Positions 26,063-35,024 of a stretch of DNA of 64,000 nt are shown here, piece by piece (the first letter of the stretch is position 1; every line of letters begins with the position of its first letter). The notes beneath the pieces are model-generated. The model searched no databases, was not told where the DNA came from, and worked only from the letters and a program-made list of their open reading frames with translations. The translations under genes were made by a program, and so were the position numbers. Origin of the DNA: Brevibacterium ravenspurgense (GTDB lineage Bacteria > Actinomycetota > Actinomycetes > Actinomycetales > Brevibacteriaceae). The stretch covers positions 496,001 through 560,000 of the forward strand of contig NZ_LQQC01000010.1 in NCBI RefSeq assembly GCF_001584615.1, given 5' to 3'.

Positions 26063-27771
26063 GTCAGGCCTTCCAGTCGGCGAACGGTTGCGCGCAGATC
26101 ATCAGCTTGGGTTCCGCTGACGGCAACGGAGGCAAGCGCGTCTTCAAAGGGCTCACGGGCCCTCGACAGCAGACTCAGCCCTGTGTCAAGCAAGCGCCGG
26201 CGCGCACTCGCGGCGAGCTCTTCTGTGGCTTCCGGACCGAAGATCGTGTTGAGCAGACGGTGCACTGCCAGCCGGTCCTCGTGCTCTGCTGAGCCTGCAC
26301 GAGACGCCCCCGTTCCCCCAGCACCGGCGCACACGGCATACATCAGCACCCCGGAAACACCTGCGACGCCAAAGGACATGATGCGGGCCTTCGCAGTCTT
26401 CGACTGACCGACGCTGCGCACGGTGTCTTCCACACTCGCGGCCCATTCGGCAGCGCGCTGACGGCACAGCTGGTCAAAGCCCGCCGGCAGCGAGCCAAGG
26501 CCGGGGTGACGCTCAACAACGGGTCGTCCATGCGGAAGCTCCTGCCACGTGTCGACTGTCGAACCCGAGGCACGAACGGCCTGTTCGCGCACCAGCACGA
26601 CAATTGAGGACAGAATCGCCTGAATCAGCAGATCGGCACTGTCGCGCCGGCCAGTGACGGCTGAGGTGATGCGGTCGCGCAGACGGCTGACGGTCGGTTC
26701 GAGACCGCGGAAGAACTGGCCGGTGCCGACGAAGTCCTGCCACCTGGCCTGCACTTCACCGCGCAGCACCTTGTCGGCAACAAGAGCCTCGCCCAGCCTC
26801 CTGCCGGCCGCGCCGAAGCTGCCTTCTGCTGCTTCCTGCAGTTCGCGGTAAGCGCGCACCTGTTCTTCTGCGCAGTCGGCGAGGACTTCTGTTTGTGGGC
26901 GCACCGAGGCCAAGGCGCCCTGAAGGGTGCGCTCGAGGACCGCGGTCCGGGCACGAGGTGACCTCCCCAGGTTCTCGACCCACGACTTCAGGGGGAACAC
27001 GGCTGCCTCGGGAATGAGGTCGTCTTCCAACTTCAGTTCCGGAACGGTGAAGATCGGCGCGGATCCGTGCCCCGCCTCGGCGAGCAGCTGAGCCAGGTGG
27101 TGGCGAACTTCGCGGTTGGCCTGGGGCGGCACGCGGTTCAGGACGACGGCGACTGATGTGCCACGTTCGTCGGCCTGGTGCAGCAGGTCCCACGGGACCG
27201 CGTCGGAGTAGCGAACAGCAGTCGTGACGAACAGCCACAGGTCTGCAGCCGACAGCAGCTGCCGGGACAGTTCGCGGTTGGAATCGCGCACGGAGTCAAT
27301 GTCCGGCGAATCGATGATCGCAAGTCCCCGCGGCACGGCAGTGCTGGCCACCAGGCGCAGCTTCTGCTGGCTTTTAGCGCCCTCACCGCCGTCACGGGTG
27401 CGCTGGAGGTGCGGCAGGATCCGGTCGGAAGCGAAATAGGACCGATCTTCCGGATGGTGTACGAGCACCGGCCACACCGTGGTGGGCCTGATGACACCGG
27501 ACTCTGTGAGCTCTTCGCCGACGATCGAATTGACGAGCGTCGACTTGCCAGAGCCGGTGGACCCGCCGACGACGACCAGCAGCGGTGCATCGGGGTCACG
27601 AAGACGCGGAAGCAGGTACTCAGAGATCTGCGTGCCCAGAGCGCGCTGAAGCTGGGAACCCTCTTCAGCCCTCTGCGTGTGCAGGGGAAAGTCGGCAGCG
27701 CGCACTCGCGCCGCAGCGTCCGAAAGGATCGGCACTGCTTTGGCACGCAGGTTCAGTCGGTGGGAAGTCAC
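26059..27771 (-). CDS. dynamin-like GTPase, first of pair
   Basis: A 570-residue GTPase with G1 GGSTGSGKST (about 69-78), Thr of switch I in RPTTVW, G3 DSPDIDS (~154-160) and G4 NRVP (~212-215). The last is a deviating form in which Asp of NKxD is missing, so nucleotide specificity or activity may differ from its partner. The rest is helical, with one weakly hydrophobic stretch near 470-490 (IMSFGVAGVSGVLMYAVCAG). The start is a GTG at 27771. It is translationally coupled to the downstream GTPase (4-nt overlap); the two probably form a heteromer. Confidence 0.83.
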   Translation of the reverse strand: MTSHRLNLRAKAVPILSDAAARVRAADFPLHTQRAEEGSQLQRALGTQISEYLLPRLRDPDAPLLVVVGGSTGSGKSTLVNSIVGEELTESGVIRPTTVWPVLVHHPEDRSYFASDRILPHLQRTRDGGEGAKSQQKLRLVASTAVPRGLAIIDSPDIDSVRDSNRELSRQLLSAADLWLFVTTAVRYSDAVPWDLLHQADERGTSVAVVLNRVPPQANREVRHHLAQLLAEAGHGSAPIFTVPELKLEDDLIPEAAVFPLKSWVENLGRSPRARTAVLERTLQGALASVRPQTEVLADCAEEQVRAYRELQEAAEGSFGAAGRRLGEALVADKVLRGEVQARWQDFVGTGQFFRGLEPTVSRLRDRITSAVTGRRDSADLLIQAILSSIVVLVREQAVRASGSTVDTWQELPHGRPVVERHPGLGSLPAGFDQLCRQRAAEWAASVEDTVRSVGQSKTAKARIMSFGVAGVSGVLMYAVCAGAGGTGASRAGSAEHEDRLAVHRLLNTIFGPEATEELAASARRRLLDTGLSLLSRAREPFEDALASVAVSGTQADDLRATVRRLEGLT

Positions 27772-27874
27772 GTACTCACTTTGACGAAATTTTCAGCTTG
27801 TCTCCACTCGCCGCGCCGGACAGGGCGGGACAGCTTGCTGTGCGCGGGCTGCGGAACCGCCCGCAGAAACGACT

Positions 27875-27920
27875 GTGCTCGCTCTGTGCTGGGACAGCAG
27901 AACCAGCACAGAGCGAGCAC
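27875..27920 (-). terminator. terminator after the phosphate transporter gene
   Basis: An 18-bp perfect stem GTGCTCGCTCTGTGCTGG with complement and a 10-nt loop, 8 nt after the transporter stop codon. The U-tail is poor on the minus strand. Confidence 0.7.
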
Positions 27921-27928
27921 GGACTGAA

Positions 27929-29551
27929 TCAGCCGAACACGGCGCGAAGAGCCAAGACTCCGATCGCACCAATCACCGCGGCAGCCGGCACCGTAATGAC
28001 CCAGGCAAGTGCGATGGGCTTCATCAGGTTCCAGTTGGCCGCCTTGTTCACAATGCCGACACCGAGAACAGCACCGATGAGGATGTGCGTCGAGGACACC
28101 GGAAGACCGAGAACAGAGGCCAACATGACCACACCGGCGGCGGCAAGCTCTGCGGCGAAGCCGGAGGCCGGGTGCATTTCGGTCAGTCCCGAGCCTACGG
28201 TCTTGATCACGAACCGGCCGATGAACCACAGACCGGAAATCAGGGCGACACCTGCAGTGAGCATGACAGCCGGGTGGACCCCCGCCTCGTCATTGATCTG
28301 GTTGGTCTTGAGCACATCGAGGATCGCCGCGAACGGTCCGATGGCATTGGCAATGTCGTTGGATCCGTGGCTGAAGGCGAACGCGGAGGCCGTGAAAACC
28401 TGCATCCAGCTGAACAGCAGGAACGTTGAGCGCGACAGATCCCGCTTCTTCAGCGAGCGCGCGAAGATGAAGACCGCCATCCACACGGTCGCTGCGATCA
28501 TGCCCAGGATGAGGAAGTTGCCGACCGAGCTCAGTTCGAAGTTGAGGTTCTTCAACCCCTTGAACAGCATCATCGAGCCGATGACCACGGCGCCGAAAGC
28601 TGCCAGCAGGGGCACCCATGCCTCCAGTGCGCGGTGCGCGTTGATTTCCTTGGCCCGGGTTTCTACGCGGTGCAGGTCGCGGTAGTACTCCGATTCGAAT
28701 TCTTCCGGATCGTAGTCGTCGCGCTGGTAGACCGAGGCATCGCGCGCCATGGCGTTTGTGTACGAGATCTGCTGCAGTTCGTCGAGACGTTCGAAGGCCT
28801 GCTTGTGCTTAGTGCGCAGTTCAGCGCGTTCGCGCTTGAGTTCGCGCAGCTTCACGTCCATTTCCTCGTTGTAGACGAGGATGTGTTTTTTGATCTGCCC
28901 GAACAGCACCCAGGCGACGATTCCGCCCAGCAGGGGTGAAAGCACCCACGACATGACGATCTTGCCGATTTCGCCCCACTGCACCATTTCGAGACCGCCG
29001 GTGCCGGTCGTGATGCCCAGGGTCAGGGCTGCACCGACAATGCCGCCGACAATTGAGTGGGTTGTCGATACGGGCCAGCCCATACGGGTTGCCACCAGCA
29101 GCCAGATGGCCGCGCCCAGCAGCGCTGACATCATGATGAACACGAAGTCCATGGGCTCAAGGTCGATCGCATTGAGGTCGACGATGCCCGAGCGCACGGT
29201 CTCGGTCACTTCCCCACCGGCCAGGACTGCGCCGCTGACTTCAAAGATTGCGGCGATGACGAGCGCCTGCTTCATCGACAGGGTGCCGGCGCCAACGCTC
29301 GTGCCGAAGGAGTTGGCAACGTCGTTGCCGCCGATGTTGAAGGCCATGAACAGTCCGAAGAGGACCGTCAGCACTAGGACAACCTTGTTCGCTCCGACGT
29401 CGACGTAGCCGAATGACCACACCATGAACACGACGAGCGCGATCGTCATGAGGCCGCCGAAGGAAATGTGCCACCAACGGTCCGGTCCCAGGAAACCGGG
29501 ACCACCGGGTTTCACCGAGATGTTCTGCTGAGGTTTGGTTGTCTGCGACAT
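27929..29551 (-). CDS. pit: PiT-family low-affinity inorganic phosphate transporter
   Basis: A 540-residue proton-coupled phosphate (metal-phosphate) symporter. The paired family signatures are present: [21 protein letters not shown] in the first half and [17 protein letters not shown] in the second, each followed by [13 protein letters not shown] and [13 protein letters not shown]. About 10-12 membrane helices are divided by a long hydrophilic, coiled-coil-like cytoplasmic loop (about 235-310, [20 protein letters not shown]). The loop is typical of the long PitA form. GGAAAGG precedes the ATG. Confidence 0.94.
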   Translation of the reverse strand: MSQTTKPQQNISVKPGGPGFLGPDRWWHISFGGLMTIALVVFMVWSFGYVDVGANKVVLVLTVLFGLFMAFNIGGNDVANSFGTSVGAGTLSMKQALVIAAIFEVSGAVLAGGEVTETVRSGIVDLNAIDLEPMDFVFIMMSALLGAAIWLLVATRMGWPVSTTHSIVGGIVGAALTLGITTGTGGLEMVQWGEIGKIVMSWVLSPLLGGIVAWVLFGQIKKHILVYNEEMDVKLRELKRERAELRTKHKQAFERLDELQQISYTNAMARDASVYQRDDYDPEEFESEYYRDLHRVETRAKEINAHRALEAWVPLLAAFGAVVIGSMMLFKGLKNLNFELSSVGNFLILGMIAATVWMAVFIFARSLKKRDLSRSTFLLFSWMQVFTASAFAFSHGSNDIANAIGPFAAILDVLKTNQINDEAGVHPAVMLTAGVALISGLWFIGRFVIKTVGSGLTEMHPASGFAAELAAAGVVMLASVLGLPVSSTHILIGAVLGVGIVNKAANWNLMKPIALAWVITVPAAAVIGAIGVLALRAVFG

Positions 29552-29649
29552 AGAAAGCCTTTCCGTAGTGGCCTCATAGTGACGCAGACGGTTGACATAC
29601 AGGATCCAATTGTGTGAATTCTGTGTGACGAATGTACGAAGAACGATTA

Positions 29650-29686
29650 AGCCCGGACCGTGGTTGTGACACCACGCGCCCGGGCT
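29650..29686 (-). terminator. hairpin downstream of tRNA-Arg(TCT)
   Basis: Outer stem AGCCCGG/CCGGGCT-like (AGCCCG..CGGGCT) enclosing GTGGT/ACCAC, just 3' of the tRNA on the minus strand; the following sequence TTAATCGTTC is only mildly U-rich. Confidence 0.5.
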
Positions 29687-29693
29687 GAAGAAG

Positions 29694-29766
<73 letters not shown>

Positions 29767-29839
29767 TTCAGCACGCCATTCTAGCGCCCGCCGCGACTTC
29801 GACGACCCCGGCTGTGCGGTCGTGCCCACACAGACAGCT

Positions 29840-29873
29840 GGGGTCGGCATCGGATCACCCCGATGCCGACCCC
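29840..29873 (-). terminator. terminator after the thiolase gene
   Basis: A perfect 14-bp stem GGGGTCGGCATCGG/CCGATGCCGACCCC with a 6-nt loop, about 22 nt past the thiolase stop codon. Confidence 0.75.
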
Positions 29874-29895
29874 TGCGGAGGTCACTCAGACAGGA

Positions 29896-31086
29896 TCAGG
29901 CCTGCGGCACCTCGACAATGAGAGCGTCACCCTGACCACCGCCGCCACAGAGGGCGGCGACACCCTTGCCTCCGCCTCGGCGCTGAAGTTCCAGGGCGAG
30001 GTGGAGGACAATGCGCGCTCCCGAGGCACCGATCGGGTGACCCAGGGACACGGCACCGCCGTTGACGTTCACACGCTCATCATCAATGCCGAGGTCCTTC
30101 ATGGAAGCCAGCGACACCGCGGCAAAAGCCTCATTGATTTCGTACAGGTCGAACGAGTCCGCTGCCACGCCTTCGCGTTCAGCAGCGGCCTTGATGGCCT
30201 GCGAGGGCTGGTGCTGCAGCGTCGAGTCCGGGCCTGCAGTCCAGGCGTGCGACTTGATTTCCGCAAGGATCGGCAGGCCCTGCTCAACCGCCTTGTCCTT
30301 GTTCATGACGACAACGGCCGCAGCACCGTCAGAGATCTGCGAGGCGTTGCCGGCGGTGATGGTGCCGTCCTTGCGGAACGCCGGACGCAGACCGGCCATG
30401 GATTCAGCGGTCGTGCCGGCGCGGACACCTTCATCGCTGTCGACGACGACTTCGCCCTTGCGGGTCTTGATCGTGACCGGCACGACCTCGTCGGCAAACT
30501 TGCCGTCAGCCCAGGCCTTAGCGGCGCGCTGGTGTGACTGCGCGGCGAAAGCGTCCTGTTCTTCGCGTGAGAAGTGCACGCCGTCTTCATCGTTCATCGA
30601 CTCGGTCAGCCCACCCATGGCCTGATCCGTGAAGGCATCCCACAGACCGTCGTAGTCCATGTGGTCGCGCATCTGAATCGTGCCGTACTTAAAGCCGGCG
30701 CGCGACTTCTCAAGCATGTGCGGCGCGTTCGTCATCGATTCCTGGCCACCGGCAACGACGACGTCGTACTCGCCGGAGCGAACCAGCATCGCGGCGTGGG
30801 TGATGGTGTTGATGCCCGACAGGCACAGCTTGTTGAGCGTGACGGCCGGAACGTTCATGGGGATGCCTGCCTTAGCTGCGGCCTGACGGCCAGCACCCTG
30901 TCCGAGACCGGCCTGCAGGACCTGCCCCATGAGGACGTATTCAACGGCGTCCGGAGCGACTCCGGCCTTGTCGAGCGCGCCCTTAATGGCGTGTGCTCCA
31001 AGATCGACTGCGGAAAGACTTGCCAGTCCACCGGACATCTTGCCCAGCGGCGTGCGGGCACCGGCGACGATGACGGCTTCTGCCAT
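29896..31086 (-). CDS. acetyl-CoA C-acetyltransferase (thiolase)
   Basis: A 396-residue biosynthetic or degradative thiolase joining or cleaving acetyl-CoA and acyl-CoA. The nucleophilic Cys is in [10 protein letters not shown] (about residue 88), the His in [17 protein letters not shown] (about 350), and the second Cys in [11 protein letters not shown] (about 380). The N-terminus is [27 protein letters not shown] lies upstream of the ATG. It stands alone, so whether it serves fatty acid oxidation, ketone metabolism or isoprenoid supply is open. Confidence 0.95.
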   Translation of the reverse strand: MAEAVIVAGARTPLGKMSGGLASLSAVDLGAHAIKGALDKAGVAPDAVEYVLMGQVLQAGLGQGAGRQAAAKAGIPMNVPAVTLNKLCLSGINTITHAAMLVRSGEYDVVVAGGQESMTNAPHMLEKSRAGFKYGTIQMRDHMDYDGLWDAFTDQAMGGLTESMNDEDGVHFSREEQDAFAAQSHQRAAKAWADGKFADEVVPVTIKTRKGEVVVDSDEGVRAGTTAESMAGLRPAFRKDGTITAGNASQISDGAAAVVVMNKDKAVEQGLPILAEIKSHAWTAGPDSTLQHQPSQAIKAAAEREGVAADSFDLYEINEAFAAVSLASMKDLGIDDERVNVNGGAVSLGHPIGASGARIVLHLALELQRRGGGKGVAALCGGGGQGDALIVEVPQA

Positions 31087-31215
31087 GAGAACTCCTTTGC
31101 TGAGGTTTCAGTGAGTCTCGCCTCACTTTGGGAACAATCCTAGAGCACCGACAGTGACCCACGACACTGCGGCCCGCGGGGGCTCCCTCTTTGAGGAAAT
31201 GTGAAGCTGACTACG

Positions 31216-31221
31216 TAGAAT
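31216..31221 (+). promoter_or_regulatory. -10 element for the DivIVA/Scy-like gene
   Basis: TAGAAT, 85 nt upstream of the GTG start at 31307; TTGAGG is found 19 nt upstream, slightly long for a -35 spacer. Confidence 0.4.
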
Positions 31222-31306
31222 TGCCCCTAGTGGCTCAGCACTGAGGCGCGCCTGACGGCTGCATCGCCGGGCACGCAGAGCATTCGGACGAAGGAGAATC
31301 GGAACC

Positions 31307-32761
31307 GTGACACAACCGGAAGAATTCCGCACAGCAATGCGGGGGTACGAAAAGAACGAAGTCGATTCGCGTTTGAGCCAGCTCAAGCAGGAAATCGAAT
31401 CCCTCCGCAAGGCCCTCTCCGACGCTCGCAGCCAGGTCATCGCGGCTGACCGCGCAAAGCTGCAGATCGCAGGCGAACTCTCCGAAGCCAAGCAGCAGCT
31501 GAAAAAGGCAGCTGACGACAACGCAGCACAGGCCGGCCCTCCCGGCAGCCGCATCGACCAGCTGCTGAAGATCGCCGAATCCCAGGCACGCGAAACGCTC
31601 GCCCAGGCAACCGCGGATGCCGAAACCATCCGCAACAAAGCCCGCGCAGACGCCGCGTCGTCACGTGCTCGTATGCACACCGAAAGCAACGACACGCTCA
31701 ACAGCGCCCGCGCAGAAGCAGAGGCTACTGCCAAGGCTGCAGACCTGCGCGCTTCTGAAACGATCGATGCCGCAGAAAAGCGCGCCGCGGAACTCAAGCA
31801 GACCGCTGAGCGCGAAGCCCAGCAGATCCGCGACGACTCCGCTGCAGAAAAGTCTGACTCCTACGAAGCGCTCAAGCGCGAACTGAATGAAAAGCGCGCC
31901 GCTGCAGAAAAGGAAGCTGCAGACACGATTGCCGCAGCCAAGAAGGAAGCCGACACGCTTCTGGAAAAGGCCAAGGCCGAAGCGAACACGCTGCGCACAG
32001 AAGCCGAAAAGCAGTCGGCTGAGGCCAAAAAGGCCGCCGACGCCCAGGCTGCCAGCCTCGCCAAGATCCGCGCCGACCACGAAAAGGCCGAAAACGAGCG
32101 CTTTACCAAGGCCCAAGAAGAAAACCAGAAGCTGCAGAAGGCGGCCGCTGACCGGGCAGCCAAGGCCGACGCCGATGCTAAGGAAGCGGCTGAGCGCGCC
32201 GAGAAGACCCGCAAGGAAGCTCTCGAAAAGGCCGACAAGATCATCGCTGATGGCAAGGCTCGCGCTCAGGAACTCATCAACGAAGCACGCGAAACCGCCG
32301 AGGCAACACTGGAAGAATCCGCTGCAGAAGCCAAGCGCTCGGTGTCCGCGGCACAGTCGCAGGTCGACTTGCTGACCAAGCAGCGCCGCACCATCACCGC
32401 CCAGATGGAGCAGCTGCGCTCCATGTTCAGCGCGCCCGGACTCTTCGACGACGTCGACCTCGAAGACGACCGTTCCGACCAGATCAAGGCAGCCGCCTAC
32501 CCCACCGAAAAGATCGGATCGAAGGAAGAACTCGAGAAGCTCAAAGCAGCCGAAGGCTCGGCACAGAAGAAGAGCGGCACCTCGGGCAAAGACAACAAGA
32601 CAGACGAACAGGGCGACAAGCCGGCGGCTTCCGGCCAGCAGGCTGCCGGACAAAGCTCGGACGCAAAGACCGCTCAGGCGAAGCCCGCAGGCCCTCAGCC
32701 CGACAATAAGAAGAACGGTCAGGTGGGCGGCCCATCCCAGGCCAAGAACCCGAACAGCTGA
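31307..32761 (+). CDS. large DivIVA/Scy-like coiled-coil protein
   Basis: A 484-residue, almost entirely alpha-helical protein. The N-terminal FRTAMRGYEKNEVDSRLSQL matches the DivIVA-type lead-in (xGYxxxEVDxxL). From about 25 to 380 there are continuous heptads rich in Ala, Glu, Lys and Arg with many AE/AK/ADA repeats. About 100 residues of disordered, Lys/Gln/Ala-rich tail follow. No signal peptide or membrane helix. The architecture resembles Scy/FilP-type polar scaffolds of Streptomyces but is shorter than Scy. A role in polarity or septum organisation is inferred. It starts with GTG after AAGGAG. Confidence 0.8.
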   Translation: MTQPEEFRTAMRGYEKNEVDSRLSQLKQEIESLRKALSDARSQVIAADRAKLQIAGELSEAKQQLKKAADDNAAQAGPPGSRIDQLLKIAESQARETLAQATADAETIRNKARADAASSRARMHTESNDTLNSARAEAEATAKAADLRASETIDAAEKRAAELKQTAEREAQQIRDDSAAEKSDSYEALKRELNEKRAAAEKEAADTIAAAKKEADTLLEKAKAEANTLRTEAEKQSAEAKKAADAQAASLAKIRADHEKAENERFTKAQEENQKLQKAAADRAAKADADAKEAAERAEKTRKEALEKADKIIADGKARAQELINEARETAEATLEESAAEAKRSVSAAQSQVDLLTKQRRTITAQMEQLRSMFSAPGLFDDVDLEDDRSDQIKAAAYPTEKIGSKEELEKLKAAEGSAQKKSGTSGKDNKTDEQGDKPAASGQQAAGQSSDAKTAQAKPAGPQPDNKKNGQVGGPSQAKNPNS

Positions 32762-32790
32762 CCAGTCAGCTTAGGAAACCTGCAGCATAG

Positions 32791-32824
32791 AAAACCGGCG
32801 TCGCAGCAGCGGCGCCGGTTTTTG
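32791..32824 (+). terminator. intrinsic terminator after the DivIVA/Scy-like gene
   Basis: Stem AAAACCGGCG / CGCCGGTTTT with a T-run (TTTTTGC) on the plus strand, 30 nt after the stop codon. Confidence 0.85.
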
Positions 32825-32840
32825 CATCAGCGCGGAACAT

Positions 32841-33140
32841 TCACCGACGGCTGCGGGCGTTGAAACACGAGGTGTGCCAGTGCCGACGCTCCCCCACACC
32901 GGTCCCCCAGCCGAACTCATCGCCTGAGCGCCACGCGACGGTGTGCGGTGTGGAGGCGGGGAGATCCTGATTGCAGCCCGGGCAGATGTAGACCTTGCCC
33001 GGTGTGCCGCTGCGGATCTGCTGCACAATCCACGTGCCGTCGGATTCCGTGATCGAACGGCGCACAGAGTTCATCGACGACAGGGGTCGATGCGGCTGCT
33101 GCCACTTATTGCGGCGGCGGTTCGATGGGGAGCGTGGCAT
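32841..33140 (-). CDS. small zinc-ribbon-like protein divergent from nucS
   Basis: About 99 residues (102 if the ATG at 33149 is used). The centre [23 protein letters not shown] holds CPGC, and the C-terminal [12 protein letters not shown] supplies further Cys/His residues, so a single zinc-binding site is likely. Homologues beside nucS in Actinobacteria are usually labelled 'ATP/GTP-binding protein', without evidence I can see here. The start at 33140 is favoured because CACAAT ends 7 nt upstream and there is no ribosome binding site. It shares a 31-nt divergent promoter region with nucS. Confidence 0.7.
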   Translation of the reverse strand: MPRSPSNRRRNKWQQPHRPLSSMNSVRRSITESDGTWIVQQIRSGTPGKVYICPGCNQDLPASTPHTVAWRSGDEFGWGTGVGERRHWHTSCFNARSRR

Positions 33141-33158
33141 AGACATCATTGTGTCACG

Positions 33159-33164
33159 TAGAGT
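33159..33164 (+). promoter_or_regulatory. -10 element for leaderless nucS transcript
   Basis: TAGAGT, 7 nt before the GTG start of nucS; no Shine-Dalgarno sequence. The opposing CACAAT for the minus-strand small gene lies at 33148-33153, so the two -10 elements are back to back within about 17 bp. Confidence 0.5.
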
Positions 33165-33171
33165 GTGCGAC

Positions 33172-33867
33172 GTGCGTTTGGTGATTGCTCAGTGCAGTGT
33201 TGACTACGTCGGTCGTCTGACCGCCCACCTGCCCATGGCTAAGCGGCTTGTCATGCTCAAAGCCGATGGTTCAGTGCTCGTCCACTCTGACGGCGGCTCT
33301 TACAAGCCGCTGAACTGGATGACCGCACCGGCACAGCTGAGGGTGGACGAACCAACGGACGAACAGGCCGAAGCCGGCATCCGGGAAGTCTGGACTGTCG
33401 CGGCCGAAAAGACCGAGGACCGGCTCATCATCTCGATTGCCGAAATCCTCGAAGACATCACCCACGAATTCGGCGTCGACCCCGGTCTCATCAAGGACGG
33501 AGTCGAGGCACACCTGCAGGAGCTGCTGGCAGACCAGATCGACACGCTCGGCGAGGGCTACACAACCGTGCGCAGGGAATACATGACGGCCATCGGACCG
33601 GTCGACATCCTCGCCCGCAGCGGCGAGGGCGCCTCGGTCGCCGTCGAAATCAAAAGACGAGGTGGAATCGACGGTGTTGAGCAGCTCACCAGATACCTGG
33701 AGCTGCTCAATCGAGACCCTCTTTTGGCACCCGTCACGGGCGTCTTCGCCGCCCAGGAAATCAAACCCCAGGCGCGCACCCTCGCAGAGGACCGCGGAAT
33801 CCGCTGCATCATTCTGGACTACGATGCCATGCGCGGAGTAGACGATTCAGAATCCCGCCTGTTCTGA
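33172..33867 (+). CDS. nucS: mismatch-specific endonuclease NucS/EndoMS
   Basis: A 231-residue nuclease of the non-canonical mismatch repair pathway found in Actinobacteria lacking MutS/MutL; it cuts both strands at mismatches. The N-terminal dimerisation/DNA-binding domain ([21 protein letters not shown]) precedes a PD-(D/E)XK-type core with Asp145, Glu159 and Lys161 (VDILARS...AVEIKRR) and [13 protein letters not shown]. The extreme C-terminus SRLF fits the short beta-clamp-binding motif. The GTG at 33172 is chosen because the family begins MRLVIA; the open frame upstream is not conserved-looking. Confidence 0.95.
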   Translation: MRLVIAQCSVDYVGRLTAHLPMAKRLVMLKADGSVLVHSDGGSYKPLNWMTAPAQLRVDEPTDEQAEAGIREVWTVAAEKTEDRLIISIAEILEDITHEFGVDPGLIKDGVEAHLQELLADQIDTLGEGYTTVRREYMTAIGPVDILARSGEGASVAVEIKRRGGIDGVEQLTRYLELLNRDPLLAPVTGVFAAQEIKPQARTLAEDRGIRCIILDYDAMRGVDDSESRLF

Positions 33868-34011
33868 GCACTCGCACACGCCGCGGATGCTTTGCTGCCG
33901 GTGGCTTTGAGCCGCGAGTGCTAGGGTCATCGCGGTGGGCACGGCAGAACGCCGTATCTGCCGACGTCCGTCGACCTAAGCTGGTTACCCTCGCAAGGAG
34001 CGAGACGAACA

Positions 34012-34992
34012 ATGAGCAATCTGGAAAAGCGGCCCCGCGTTCATGTGTGCACGGCAGCCGATGCCACTGAACTGACCGTTGTCGAACCCCGCGATATCCG
34101 CAGCGTAGACACGCACGGCGTTCCGCTGCGCCGCGCCCTGCCTCACGACGAGCTGGGCATGATCGGCCCGTGGTGCTACCTCGACCACTTCGGTCCGCAG
34201 GGCGTTGACGACGAAACCGGCAAGCTCACCTCGCCCACGCACCCTCATGCGGGTGTCGCGTGCATGCCGATGCTGTTCAGCGGCAGCCTGACAGAGACCT
34301 TCTCAACAGGCACCTCTGTCACCGTCGAACCCGGCGAAGCATCTTTGTTCATAGCCGGTCGTGGGGCTTCACACTCCGAGTTCACAACGGAAGACACAGA
34401 GATCCTCCACGGGGTGGAACTGTGGTACGCGCTTCCGGACAAGCACCGTTTTGCTCCGGCTTCCACCCAGCATTATCCCGCGGAATGCTTTTACGCCGGC
34501 GACTGCAAAGTCACGGTCTATGTGGGATCAGTGGGTGAGGTTCGCTCCCCCATCGACCCTGTCGTGAGCGTCGTCGCAGCACAGCTGGACATCTACGGCA
34601 CGGCCGAGATTCCGCTGAGCGAGCATTTTGAACACGGCCTGCTCGTTGATTCCGGAGAAGCTCAGCTGACACTCGCAGACGGCACAACAGCAGTCATCGA
34701 AGCGGAACAGCTCGCCTTCATCCCCCAGGGCAACAGCACCGTTCGGCTCTCCGCCGATGTCCCCACGCGACTTGTGCTGTTCGGAGGCCAGCCCTTCGAC
34801 GAGGAAATCGTCATGTGGTGGAACTTCGCTGGGCGCTCACACGAAGAAATCGAGCAGTGGTACGCGCAGTACCGCAGCGAAATCGAAGTCGATGAAGAAC
34901 AGGATGACGAGGAACGTACCGTAGTCTTCGGTCCTCTTCCGGAAAACCCGACCGACACGCTTTCTCTGCCAACACTGCCAGACGAAGACTGA
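34012..34992 (+). CDS. pirin family protein
   Basis: A 326-residue bicupin. The N-terminal cupin includes RALPHDELGMIGPWCYLDHFGP and HPHAGVACMPMLFSG, with the His-rich metal site (HPHAGV, plus ASHSEF). The C-terminal cupin is degenerate. It ends in an acidic tail (DEEQDDEER). Bacterial pirins bind iron and some have quercetinase-like activity; the role here is unknown. AAGGAGC precedes the ATG. It is convergent with murA. Confidence 0.9.
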   Translation: MSNLEKRPRVHVCTAADATELTVVEPRDIRSVDTHGVPLRRALPHDELGMIGPWCYLDHFGPQGVDDETGKLTSPTHPHAGVACMPMLFSGSLTETFSTGTSVTVEPGEASLFIAGRGASHSEFTTEDTEILHGVELWYALPDKHRFAPASTQHYPAECFYAGDCKVTVYVGSVGEVRSPIDPVVSVVAAQLDIYGTAEIPLSEHFEHGLLVDSGEAQLTLADGTTAVIEAEQLAFIPQGNSTVRLSADVPTRLVLFGGQPFDEEIVMWWNFAGRSHEEIEQWYAQYRSEIEVDEEQDDEERTVVFGPLPENPTDTLSLPTLPDED

Positions 34993-35024
34993 GCTGCGCG
35001 AAGACTTCAGCTGAAACTCAGCGC

